Shown here: one piece after another, positions 1 through 6,615 of the stretch
How the letters are laid out: each line of letters opens with the position of its first letter
Position numbering within the stretch: position 1 is the first letter of the stretch
Origin: Anaerolineae bacterium
Lineage (GTDB): Bacteria > Chloroflexota > Anaerolineae > JACIWP01
Direction: 5' to 3'
Assembly (NCBI GenBank): GCA_014360855.1
Contig: JACIWP010000051.1
Coordinates: 1 to 13,856 of the forward strand
Length of the DNA: 13,856 nt
Made by a program: the position numbers and the translations under genes
Notes under the pieces: model-generated
Seen by the model: the letters and a program-made list of their open reading frames with translations, nothing else
Database searches by the model: none
What the model was told of the DNA's origin: nothing

Positions 1-590
1 TATCCAGCTTCTAAAGCTTATGCAACAGCTATTTGACGAAGGGGGTGGTTCTGGCTGTTTCGCGTGGGGGAACGATCACTTACCATCAGGTGTGGTACAA
101 GGGGATAGTCTGCGCCAAACTGATCGGCGTGTGGGGAGAGACTTGCGGGAGCCGCTGTGGATTATGACCGATTTGGATGCAAAGAGCGCTTTGCGTATCT
201 ATCGTTGCCGGATGAAAATTGAGCAGGCCTTTCGTGATTTGAAAAACAAGCTGGGCATGCAGGGGCGGATGAGCAAACGCCAATCCTACATGGGGGAGGT
301 GTAGGCACTCTTGTTACTGGTGTATGCCATTGCGCTTTTGATCGGGAAGGCTTGCGTGACTGCCTGTATGGGCAGCTACCCCAAACACACTCCAAAGACC
401 CGCCTATGCAACACCGATTCTTTCCCAGCAGGGCAAGAAGGGGGAATGTGATTTGGGCTTATTTGTCTTGTTGCGCCAGAAATGGTCACTTCCGATCAGT
501 GAACGGCAAAAATCCTTGCACAGGCTTTGACGACTTTGTTCAGCCCATTGTCCCCACTCATGTCTGAAGCTCAGAATAGGCTCTTGACAA
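1..590 (+). pseudogene. Decayed IS4-family transposase (C-terminal remnant, open at the left edge)
   Basis: Remnant of a DDE transposase, the enzyme that cuts and rejoins insertion-sequence ends. No single frame is intact, but consecutive pieces in different frames read like one IS4-type C-terminus: 72-140 in frame 3 (TYHQVWYKG), about 143-301 in frame 2 (MTDLDAKSALRIYRCRMKIE then QAFRDLKNKLGM, the Y-(x)-R-(x)-E-F-K signature region holding the last catalytic Glu), an in-frame TAG at 302-304, then ALLLLVYAIALLIG in the same frame, LRDCLYGQ in frame 1 from about 346, GLFVLLRQKWSLPISERQ in frame 3 from about 440, and a last piece in frame 2 to about 590. At least four frameshifts and one stop make it non-functional. 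Base composition is more AT-rich than the rest, and the GCCGGC hexamer common elsewhere is absent, which fits acquired DNA. The N-terminal half and left end lie outside the window; I could not define terminal inverted repeats or a target duplication. Confidence 0.82.
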
Positions 591-601
591 TGCGCCATCG
601 G

Positions 602-913
602 CTATGCGGCCGGCGTGTGCACCGTGCGCTGGGAGAGGCGCCATTTGATGAAGAGGATAATGAGGCCGGCCAGGGAGACCACCGAGCCTACCGCCGCGCC
701 GATGAGCAGTTCCCGCCGGCCGGGGGCCAGCGCGAGCTGACCCAGCCGGCGTGCCGGCGCCTGTTGAGCCATCTGCGCCGCCTGCTGGAGCAGTTCCTGC
801 TTCAGCCAGGCGCGAAATTCGGCGCTGGGGCGCGCCGGCGCCAGCGCGATATTCAACCACTGCCGCACCCGCAGTAGCGGCACCAGATCAACCATTTGCT
901 GTGGCAGTGCCAT
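602..913 (-). CDS. Small single-pass membrane protein downstream of the sigma factor
   Basis: Unrecognised 103-residue protein. A cytoplasmic N-terminal part (about 1-65, with the Chloroflexota-like stretch LNIALAPARPSAEFRAWLKQ) precedes one hydrophobic helix at about 69-89 (LIGAAVGSVVSLAGLIILFI) and a short basic tail. The start at 913 is preferred over the in-frame ATG at 946 because AGAAAGGG (928-921) sits 7 bases before it, whereas 946 has no ribosome binding site and abuts the sigma stop codon. It lies 34 bases after the sigma gene on the same strand, so it is probably co-transcribed and could be a membrane partner or anti-sigma-like protein. There is no HxxxCxxC zinc anti-sigma motif, so that role is inference from position only. 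Confidence 0.65.
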   Translation of the reverse strand: MALPQQMVDLVPLLRVRQWLNIALAPARPSAEFRAWLKQELLQQAAQMAQQAPARRLGQLALAPGRRELLIGAAVGSVVSLAGLIILFIKWRLSQRTVHTPAA

Positions 914-947
914 CTTCGATCCCTTTCTGCCCAAACTTGCCTGCATG

Positions 948-1571
948 TCACAGAATCCCGCGTTTTTCCAGCTCTTCCCGCAGGGTTTGCAAGGTCCGAT
1001 GATACAGGGACTTGATCGCCCCTTCTGTCCTTCCGAGCACCTGCGCGATCTCGGCGTTCGAGAGGTGCTCCGAGTGCTTCAGGATAAGCACCATCTGGCG
1101 GTCCGGGCTGAGCTGACGCACCACCTCGCGCACCGTCTCGATCTCCTCGCGGCGGATGACCTCGTGGTACGGGTCCTCACTGCGGCGGTGGGAGGTGTAC
1201 AGCTCGTCCAGGGCGACCTCTTTGCGCCGGCTGGTGTCCCGGTACCAGTTCGCCACCAGGTTATGCGCGATGCGGTACAGCCAGGCGGAGAAGGGCGCCC
1301 CGTGGTCCTCGTACCGCCCGATGTGCTGTAGCGCTCGCTGGAACGTGCGGGCCGTCAGGTCTTCCGCATCCTGCGCGTTCCCGACCCGGTGATAGATATA
1401 GTTGTAAATACGGTCCACATAGCGTTCGTACAGTTCACCGAACGCCTGTGGGTCCCGCGCGGCGCGCTCAATCAGCTCGGTTTCGCCCAGGGTCGCATAC
1501 GGGTTGTTCCCGTTCGGCTTGGGCGAGGGTGTTCCCATGCCTGGGGACTGCTCCGTTCCTCTTTTCACCAA
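948..1571 (-). CDS. ECF-like sigma-70 family RNA polymerase sigma factor
   Basis: Group 4-like sigma factor that would direct RNA polymerase to a dedicated promoter set. At up to 207 residues it has the two expected domains: region 2 at about 44-112 (FGELYERYVDRIYNYIYHRV, then DAEDLTARTFQRAL, core-binding and -10 melting) and region 4 at about 145-203 (LSPDRQMVLILKH, then LSNAEIAQVLGRTEGAIKSL, the -35-reading helix-turn-helix). Regions 1.1 and 3 are absent, as in the ECF group. The start is a TTG at 1571 or the next codon, GTG at 1568; GAGGTG lies just upstream and serves either. The first 28 residues are polar, Pro/Asn-rich and probably disordered. It follows the degV stop by 25 bases and precedes a small membrane-protein gene, which suggests one transcript. 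No target promoter or cognate signal can be read from the sequence. Confidence 0.9.
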   Translation of the reverse strand: MVKRGTEQSPGMGTPSPKPNGNNPYATLGETELIERAARDPQAFGELYERYVDRIYNYIYHRVGNAQDAEDLTARTFQRALQHIGRYEDHGAPFSAWLYRIAHNLVANWYRDTSRRKEVALDELYTSHRRSEDPYHEVIRREEIETVREVVRQLSPDRQMVLILKHSEHLSNAEIAQVLGRTEGAIKSLYHRTLQTLREELEKRGIL

Positions 1572-1596
1572 TTAGAACACCTCACAGCACGAAAAG

Positions 1597-2475
1597 TTAC
1601 TGATGTGGTGACTGCGCCGGCGCTTGTTCTGCCTCGATGGGATAGATGGCGGCACCGATGAGGCCCGGCCCACCGTGGGTGCCCACCACCGGCCCCATCT
1701 CGGAGATATACAGCCGGCGGCAATTATACCGCGAGCGCAGTTCATCAGCAAGCCACTGCGCCTCCTCGTGGCTGGCGGTATGTGCAATGGCGCTGGCGAT
1801 GGTGGTGCCGGGCGCGATGCCGGCCTCGAATATCTCCAGCATGCGCGCTTTGGCCGCTTTCTTAGTGCGCACCTTGTGCAAGGGCTGGACAATGCCGTCC
1901 TTGATGGTCAACAGCGGCTTGATATCGAGGAGGGTGCCGAGGAAGGCTGAGGCGGTACCGATGCGCCCGCCTTTATGCAGATACTCCAGTGTCTCCACGA
2001 CGAAGACGATGCGGTAATTCCGCACGATGGACTCCAGAACGGGGATGATCTCTGCCGCCGGCGCGCCGGCCGCGGCCATCTCCGCCGCCTTGATGGCCAG
2101 CAGGCTCAACGACACGGAGACGGCCTGCGTGTCCACAACGTGGATGCGGCCGGCGGGGAGGGATTCCGCCGCGGCCTTGGCCGCCTGCCAGGTGCCGCTG
2201 AGACGGGAGGAGATGGTCAGGCACAGAAGCTCACTGCCATCCGCCGTCAGCTCTCGAAAGGCCTGTTCGAAATCCCCGATGGAGGGCTGGGAGGTGCGCG
2301 GCAGTTCCCGTTCGGTGCGCAGCCGGCGGTAGAATTCCTCCCGGCTCAGCTCCTTCCCATCATCCCGATACGTCCGGCCGCCGAGGGTAACGTACATGGG
2401 GATGATGTGGATGCCGTAGCCGGCCGCCTCTTCCGGCAGAAGGTCACAGGTAGAATCCACCAGGATTTTCAACAA
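1597..2475 (-). CDS. DegV family fatty-acid-binding protein
   Basis: DegV/FakB-type protein of 292 residues, the usual family size. Family members bind a fatty acid and, in Firmicutes, present it to the kinase FakA for phosphorylation. Visible motifs are KILVDSTCDL at 3-12, TSQPS at 61-65, the lipid-contact loop ISSRLSGTWQAA at 88-99, and LEYLHKGGRIG at 163-173 followed by DIKPLL. The start is set at a TTG (2475-2473): a strong AAAGGAGGG ends 7 bases before it and the residues after it match the family N-terminus. The frame stays open upstream to 2556, but that extension lacks a ribosome binding site and has no family similarity. No FakA-like (Dak) kinase is in the window, so the lipid-kinase link is family knowledge only. 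First gene of a likely operon with the sigma factor. Confidence 0.92.
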   Translation of the reverse strand: MLKILVDSTCDLLPEEAAGYGIHIIPMYVTLGGRTYRDDGKELSREEFYRRLRTERELPRTSQPSIGDFEQAFRELTADGSELLCLTISSRLSGTWQAAKAAAESLPAGRIHVVDTQAVSVSLSLLAIKAAEMAAAGAPAAEIIPVLESIVRNYRIVFVVETLEYLHKGGRIGTASAFLGTLLDIKPLLTIKDGIVQPLHKVRTKKAAKARMLEIFEAGIAPGTTIASAIAHTASHEEAQWLADELRSRYNCRRLYISEMGPVVGTHGGPGLIGAAIYPIEAEQAPAQSPHQ

Positions 2476-2512
2476 GGCACTCCCTCCTTTCCCCCGCCGA
2501 TGCGCCGGCCAA

Positions 2513-2541
2513 TTGTCAGGCCGGCCAATGTCCATTATAAT
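2513..2541 (+). promoter_or_regulatory. Sigma-70 promoter of the GNAT gene with palindromic -10 box
   Basis: TTGTCA at 2513-2518, a 17-base spacer and a perfect TATAAT at 2536-2541, with expected transcription start near 2548, about 27 bases before the GTG start of the acetyltransferase gene. The -10 lies inside CCATTATAATGG (2532-2543), a perfect 12-base palindrome, so TATAAT is also present on the minus strand at 2539-2534, facing degV. The minus-strand copy has no recognisable -35 at 16-18 bases. Confidence 0.75.
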
Positions 2542-2574
2542 GGCGCTATCATACACCCGGCCCGGAGGAAGGTT

Positions 2575-3306
2575 GTGTCAACCTTGAGCACCATCGGCGA
2601 ACTGCGTCAGACGCTCCAGCGGTGGCTGGATGTCTCCGACCCCGAACAGGCCGTCTTCGCCTATTATATGCTCTATCACCCCGCCTCGCGCACCCGCCTG
2701 TACGTGACCTATGACCAGAGCGGCGAGATCGCCGGCGCACTGGCGGAATGCCTGACCGGCTATGACCTGTTCCGTCCCCTCTATGTCATGCTGGCGGAGA
2801 ATGAGCCGGCCCTGCGCCAGTTGATACAGGAGATCGCCCCCCAGCGCCGGCCGGGCTATCTCCTGGGGCCAATGCATTATCTCCAGGTCTGGCGGGACTA
2901 TTTTCTCCTGTCAGGTGAGGAGATCTTCCGCCTCTACGTGTTGGACGTCGCCAATTTCCAGCCCATCATCAATATCCTGGTGACGCGTGCCCAATCTCCC
3001 GATGGCCAGCCGCGCTACGAGATTCGCACTCCGAAAGACGAGGTGCTCGCCTTTGCCAGCGTCAACTGGCGCTCCCCGCAGTTCGCGGAGGTGGCGGTGC
3101 ATGTGGAGCCGGCGGCCCAGGGCCGGCGCTGGGGGGAGTCGGTCGTGTCCGCGCTGTGCGCGGAGCTGGTGCGAGGGGGCGTGACGCCGCTGTACCTGGC
3201 CGGCGCGGTGAATCCGGCTTCTATCGCCCTGGCCGAGCGGGTTGGCTTTCAGGACACCGGCCGGCGGCTGGCCTTCGCCAGCGCCGAATGGCGCCCCACC
3301 GCTTGA
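2575..3306 (+). CDS. GNAT-like N-acetyltransferase
   Basis: Protein of 243 residues with a C-terminal acetyl-CoA-binding fold of the GNAT/FR47 type: about 155-235 carries strand beta4 (AEVAVHVEPAAQ), the CoA pyrophosphate loop region QGRRWGESVVSAL at 182-194, and the family's late motif NPASIALAERVGF at 213-225. The N-terminal 150 residues look like a second, degenerate GNAT-like or substrate-recognition half, as in several two-domain GNATs; the substrate cannot be read from sequence. The start is GTG at 2575, since GGAGGAAGG (2564-2572) is well placed for it; a TTG at 2584 is less well spaced. The same frame is open far upstream through degV's antisense, but that part is not coding. It is transcribed away from degV and converges on the receiver gene, 7 bases apart. 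Confidence 0.8.
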   Translation: MSTLSTIGELRQTLQRWLDVSDPEQAVFAYYMLYHPASRTRLYVTYDQSGEIAGALAECLTGYDLFRPLYVMLAENEPALRQLIQEIAPQRRPGYLLGPMHYLQVWRDYFLLSGEEIFRLYVLDVANFQPIINILVTRAQSPDGQPRYEIRTPKDEVLAFASVNWRSPQFAEVAVHVEPAAQGRRWGESVVSALCAELVRGGVTPLYLAGAVNPASIALAERVGFQDTGRRLAFASAEWRPTA

Positions 3307-3313
3307 GCGCCGG

Positions 3314-3667
3314 CTAAATGGCCAGCAGTTCCCTCACCGCCGCTACCAGGCTGGCAAAGCCGGCGTCCTTCACCACGTAGCGGTCGGCCCCGCAGGGCCT
3401 GGGTTGTTCATCGCCGGTGATGATGATGACGGGGATGGCGCTCCAACGCGCGTCCGCCTTCAGTTCCGCGCAGACCTCTGTGCCGTCCAGCTCCGGCATG
3501 CGGTTGTCCAGCGCGATCAGGTCAAAGGTTTCCGCCTGTGCCAGCTCCAGCGCCTGCCGGCCGTTCTCGGCCAGGATGACGCTGACGCCGGCGGCTTCCA
3601 GCGCCTTTTTCATCAGCGCCTGCAGCATCGGGCTGTCCTCGGCCACCAGCACCCTGGGCTTATCCAT
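3314..3667 (-). CDS. Single-domain response regulator (receiver protein)
   Basis: CheY-like stand-alone receiver of 117 residues; it would accept a phosphoryl group from a histidine kinase and act through protein contacts, as it has no output domain. Visible residues are the acidic pair E10-D11 (VLVAEDS), phosphoacceptor D54 in LIALDNRMPELDG, T84 in IIITGDE and K100 in RYVVKDAG. The usual Lys-Pro turn is Lys-Asp here, a moderate departure. The start is the ATG at 3667 with AAAGGAGAG 8 bases upstream; an overlapping GTG at 3685 is poorly supported. It is the last gene of the fmt to receiver cluster, 14 bases after the GcvT-like gene. No histidine kinase adjoins it, so its partner is unknown; the hybrid kinase at 10338-12878 already carries its own receiver. 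Confidence 0.93.
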   Translation of the reverse strand: MDKPRVLVAEDSPMLQALMKKALEAAGVSVILAENGRQALELAQAETFDLIALDNRMPELDGTEVCAELKADARWSAIPVIIITGDEQPRPCGADRYVVKDAGFASLVAAVRELLAI

Positions 3668-3681
3668 GGCCGCCTCTCCTT

Positions 3682-4797
3682 TCACATGCGCAGACGGGTT
3701 CCTTCGGGGTCGTAGAGCGGCCGGCGCACCACCCGCGCCGGGTGGCGCCCGCCGGCGCTGTCCAGGACGGTGACCGAGGTGCCTTCGCCGGCGTGTTCCA
3801 GCGGCAGGTAGCCGAAGGCCAGCGGATGCCCCACGCTGTGGCCGAAGGCGGCGCTGGTGACCTTCCCGACCTCTTTATCCTCCACGAGCAGGGCATCGCC
3901 GCTGGCCGGCACATAGGCGTCTTCCAACTGCAGGAGGGTCAGTTTCTCGGGAAAGCCGGCGGATTTGCGGCGGAGCAGGGCCTCGCGACCGATGAAGTCC
4001 CCCTTGTCCAGCTTGACGGTCCAGCCCAGGCCAACCTCGTAAGGGGTGCGGCCGCCGGCGAAGTCCAGCCGCATGATGTAGCCCTTTTCCAGCCGCAGGC
4101 TGAAGGCCGCCGCCATGCCGCAAAGGGCCATATCGTAGGGTTTGCCGGCCGTGGTGATGGCCTCCCAGAGGTCATGGGCGTGCTCCGCCGGCACCAGCAC
4201 CTCATATCCCAGCTCACCGGTATAGCCGGTGCGGGAGATGTAGGCGCGGATGCCGGCCACATGCGCCGGCATGCCCCACATGTAGCCCAGCGCATCGAGC
4301 GGTTCCTCGGTGATGGAGCCAAGGATCTGGCGGGAAAGGGGGCCTTGCACGGCCAGCAGGGCACTGCCCGAGGAAACATCGGTGACCGCGACGTTCAGGC
4401 CCTCGCTCCAGCGCAGGAGCCATTCGTATTCGGGCCGGGCGTTGGCCGCGTTACTGCCCCAGGCGGTCATGAGCATGTAATGCGATTCGCCCAGGCGGTA
4501 GACGGTGATGTCGGAGAAGATGCTCCCATCTTCCAAGAGCATGGTGGTGTAGAGGACCTTATTGACCGGCATGCCGGCGGCGTCGTTGACAATGACCTTC
4601 TGCACCAGGCGCAGGGCATCGGGGCCCTGGATCTCGATCTCGCCGGTGGTGGACCAGTCGAAGACGCCGGCGCGCTGGCGCACCGCCAGATGTTCCTCGC
4701 GCGGGCTGGTGAAGATGTTGGGCACCTCCCACCCCTGCACCACGGTCCACTGCGGGCCGGCTTGCTGGATGTCGCAGTAGAAGGGGGAGCGCTTCAT
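3682..4797 (-). CDS. GcvT-like aminomethyltransferase (folate-dependent)
   Basis: Protein of 371 residues of the GcvT / dimethylglycine-oxidase C-terminal family, which moves a one-carbon unit from an aminomethyl or methylamine donor to tetrahydrofolate. Family features in order: the N-terminal VFDWSTTGEIEIQGPDA, NKVLYTTMLLEDGSIFSDIT (79-98) where D96 aligns with the catalytic Asp of GcvT, SRTGYTGELGYE at 188-199, LRLEKGY at 234-240, the C-terminal LGWTVKLDKGDFIGREAL, and GHPLAFGYLP. The start is ATG 4797 with AAGGAGG ahead of it; the open frame before it has no support. It begins 16 bases after the XRE-cupin gene. No gcvP or gcvH is nearby, so it is more likely a stand-alone demethylase-like member acting on another donor (glycine betaine derivatives or similar) than the T-protein of glycine cleavage; the donor is inference. 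Confidence 0.88.
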   Translation of the reverse strand: MKRSPFYCDIQQAGPQWTVVQGWEVPNIFTSPREEHLAVRQRAGVFDWSTTGEIEIQGPDALRLVQKVIVNDAAGMPVNKVLYTTMLLEDGSIFSDITVYRLGESHYMLMTAWGSNAANARPEYEWLLRWSEGLNVAVTDVSSGSALLAVQGPLSRQILGSITEEPLDALGYMWGMPAHVAGIRAYISRTGYTGELGYEVLVPAEHAHDLWEAITTAGKPYDMALCGMAAAFSLRLEKGYIMRLDFAGGRTPYEVGLGWTVKLDKGDFIGREALLRRKSAGFPEKLTLLQLEDAYVPASGDALLVEDKEVGKVTSAAFGHSVGHPLAFGYLPLEHAGEGTSVTVLDSAGGRHPARVVRRPLYDPEGTRLRM

Positions 4798-4813
4798 AGC
4801 AGGGCCTCCTTGT

Positions 4814-5353
4814 TTAGAAAACGGCCGGCGTGATGGCGGAGATAAACACCGCCTCCTCATCTCCTAACGCGCAGATGCTCTGTAATTGGGAGCCGTCGAA
4901 GTAGATGCTGTCCCCTGGCTCCAGCTCGTAGGCGTTGTCCGCCAGCTCCACCCGGATGCGGCCTTCCAGCACCAGCAGGCACTCTTCTGTGCTGTGGCTC
5001 ATCGGATGCGCAACGTTGCCCTGGGAGGGGTGGATGCGGCCGATGAACATCTCCATTTTGCGGTTCAGGTCGGGGGTGAGGAGTTCATAGGTGACCTGGG
5101 AGCGGGGCAGGGTGAGCTTTTTCCGCTCGTGCCGGCGCACCACCGGGCGGTGCTCCTGCTCGTCCGAAAGGAAGTAGAAGACGGGCACCTCCAGCGCCTC
5201 TGCGATGCGGCGCAGGGATTTGATGGATGGGTCCGCCAGCTCGCGCTCGATCTGGCTCAGGAAGCTGGCTGTGACGCCGGCCTTCTCCGCGACCTCGCGG
5301 AGGCTCATGTGCAGTTCGGTCCGTCTTCTGCGGATTCGTTCACCAATCACCAT
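4814..5353 (-). CDS. XRE-family transcriptional regulator with C-terminal cupin
   Basis: DNA-binding regulator of 179 residues: a helix-turn-helix of the XRE/HTH_3 type at about 6-60 (SLREVAEKAGVTASFLSQIE) and a cupin sensor domain at about 85-175. Cupin motif 1 is recognisable (H117, H120, E124, G131 in HSTEECLLVLEG). Motif 2 reads PGDSIYFDGSQLQ and lacks the usual metal-binding His, so metal binding may be weak and ligand binding direct. The start is ATG 5353 with AAAGGAGAGGA upstream. It sits 18 bases after fmt and 16 before the GcvT-like gene; regulators of this architecture commonly control the adjacent metabolic enzyme, so autoregulation and control of the GcvT-like gene in response to its substrate is the natural guess. 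No operator was identified. Confidence 0.9.
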   Translation of the reverse strand: MVIGERIRRRRTELHMSLREVAEKAGVTASFLSQIERELADPSIKSLRRIAEALEVPVFYFLSDEQEHRPVVRRHERKKLTLPRSQVTYELLTPDLNRKMEMFIGRIHPSQGNVAHPMSHSTEECLLVLEGRIRVELADNAYELEPGDSIYFDGSQLQSICALGDEEAVFISAITPAVF

Positions 5354-5371
5354 GCAGTCCTCTCCTTTGTA

Positions 5372-6340
5372 TCACGTCTGCTCGATGCCGAGTCGACTGC
5401 CGACAAAGCCCGGCTGGCCACAGATGAAGCGGCGCACGTCCAGGGGCCGCCGGCCGGCGAGCTGAACCCGCTCCAGCATCAGCATTCCGCTCCCGGTGAC
5501 GACGCCGATCCCCTGCGGCAGTGCCAGCACCGTACCTGGCTCGGGAGGCCCCTTGGTACCAGGGAGTGGGACGTTCGCGTTCAGCGGCCATGCCGAATGG
5601 ATCAGCAGACGCTGTCCCCGATAGAATGTAAAAGTGCCGGGCCATGGGGAAAAGGCGCGGCACCGGCGTGCCAGCTCCTCCGCCGGCAGAGTCCAATCCA
5701 GCAGTCCGTCGGCCTTGCGCAGACGATCGATCCAGCTTGCCTGGCTGTGGTCCTGCGGCACGGGCACAATGGTGCCGTTCACCCAGCCGGCCAGCGTCTC
5801 TACAAAGAACGGCGCGCCGATGTGGGCGAGCCGGTCCATCAGCGTGGCAGTGGTGTCGCCGGGCATCACCGGCACCCGCATCTGGGCCAGGATGTCGCCG
5901 GCGTCCATCTCATCTTCGACGAAGAGCACGCTCAGCCCGACCTCTGTCTCGCCGGCCAGCAAAGCGCCCACCACTGGTGCCGCCCCGCGATAGCGCGGGA
6001 GCAGGGATGGGTGCAGGTTCAGCGAGCGCTTGGGCGGCAGGTTGAAGATCTCGCCGGGAATCCACAGGCCGTAGGCCGCGACCGCGATCACGTCTGGCCG
6101 CCGGCGGGCGATCTCCCGCAGTGCTTCCGGCGTGCGCAAGCTGGCCGGCTGGAGCACCGGGAGGCCCAGCCGCTCGGCCGCTCGCTTGACCGGCGGCGGG
6201 GTGCGCTTCAGCCCGCGGCCGGCCGGCTTATCCGGCTGGGTCACCACCGCCGCGACCTCGAAGCGGGGATCGTTGGCCAGCAGTGTGAGTGCCGGCACGC
6301 CGAAGGCCGGCGTGCTCATGTAGACCACGCGAATGGGCAC
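5372..6340 (-). CDS. fmt: Methionyl-tRNA formyltransferase
   Basis: Transfers a formyl group from 10-formyl-tetrahydrofolate to Met-tRNA(fMet), producing initiator tRNA for bacterial translation. At 322 residues it is family length. N-terminal Rossmann half: VVYMSTPAFGVPAL, then QPDKPAGRG at 35-43. The catalytic triad N108, H110 and D146 falls in LNLHPSLLPRYRGAAP and EMDAGDI, at the same numbering as the E. coli enzyme. The C-terminal OB-fold half includes RAFSPWPGTFT. The start is taken as GTG 6340 (GGGAG ten bases upstream) because family similarity begins here; the frame stays open to 6493 without a good site. The usual neighbour def is absent; instead fmt leads a tight minus-strand cluster with the XRE-cupin, GcvT-like and receiver genes. 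Normally an important housekeeping gene; no second copy is visible here. Confidence 0.95.
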   Translation of the reverse strand: MPIRVVYMSTPAFGVPALTLLANDPRFEVAAVVTQPDKPAGRGLKRTPPPVKRAAERLGLPVLQPASLRTPEALREIARRRPDVIAVAAYGLWIPGEIFNLPPKRSLNLHPSLLPRYRGAAPVVGALLAGETEVGLSVLFVEDEMDAGDILAQMRVPVMPGDTTATLMDRLAHIGAPFFVETLAGWVNGTIVPVPQDHSQASWIDRLRKADGLLDWTLPAEELARRCRAFSPWPGTFTFYRGQRLLIHSAWPLNANVPLPGTKGPPEPGTVLALPQGIGVVTGSGMLMLERVQLAGRRPLDVRRFICGQPGFVGSRLGIEQT

Positions 6341-6388
6341 AGCGTTCGCTCTCCCGCCGGCATCAAGTCCCATGTGATATGATAAAAT

Positions 6389-6417
6389 AGTATAGCACAT
6401 TACTGACAAGGCGCCAA
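6389..6417 (-). promoter_or_regulatory. Promoter of the fmt cluster
   Basis: On the minus strand TTGGCG (6417-6412), a 17-base spacer and TATACT (6394-6389), preceded by TGC to give an extended -10. The expected start is near 6382, about 40 bases before the fmt GTG. It stands back to back with the kinase promoter at 6488-6516. Confidence 0.65.
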
Positions 6418-6487
6418 AAAAGGGAAGGCAAGGGTAATGGGGAAGCGCTTCGCCTGGCGGAGTCTTTTCAACGCCTCGCGTGTATTG

Positions 6488-6516
6488 TTGCACAGCCGGC
6501 GCAAATGTGTTATATT
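6488..6516 (+). promoter_or_regulatory. Promoter of the Ser/Thr kinase gene
   Basis: TTGCAC at 6488-6493, 17-base spacer, TATATT at 6511-6516 with TGT directly before it (extended -10). The expected start is near 6523, leaving a leader of about 93 bases that holds no convincing gene. CCACC-TT-GGTGG at 6588-6599 is the only notable inverted repeat in the leader. Confidence 0.6.
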
Positions 6517-6615
6517 CCTCTTTGTGCTGTGCGGTATTACGCCCTGTATTGTCTCGTATCGTGTTGCGTCGTCCGGGTTCGAGGATACCACCTTGGTGGG
6601 TGAGACAGGCCTAAA

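Noticed and set aside
1975..3306. A single 443-codon plus-strand frame including the acetyltransferase gene
   Set aside because: The first 200 codons run antisense to degV, have no family similarity and would contain the promoter; the ribosome binding site and similarity place the start at 2575.
3742..4833. Plus-strand open frame of 363 codons opposite the GcvT-like gene
   Set aside because: Antisense shadow; no motif, and the opposite strand encodes a clear family member.
4886..6382. Long plus-strand open frame of 498 codons opposite fmt and the XRE-cupin gene
   Set aside because: GC-rich antisense frame with low-complexity His/Gln/Gly-rich protein and no motifs, directly opposite two well-recognised genes.
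6570..6600. T-arm-like GGGTTCGAG followed by CCACCTTGGTGG, suggesting a tRNA or T-box
   Set aside because: No cloverleaf stems close around it, and the T-box antiterminator consensus and a terminator are missing.
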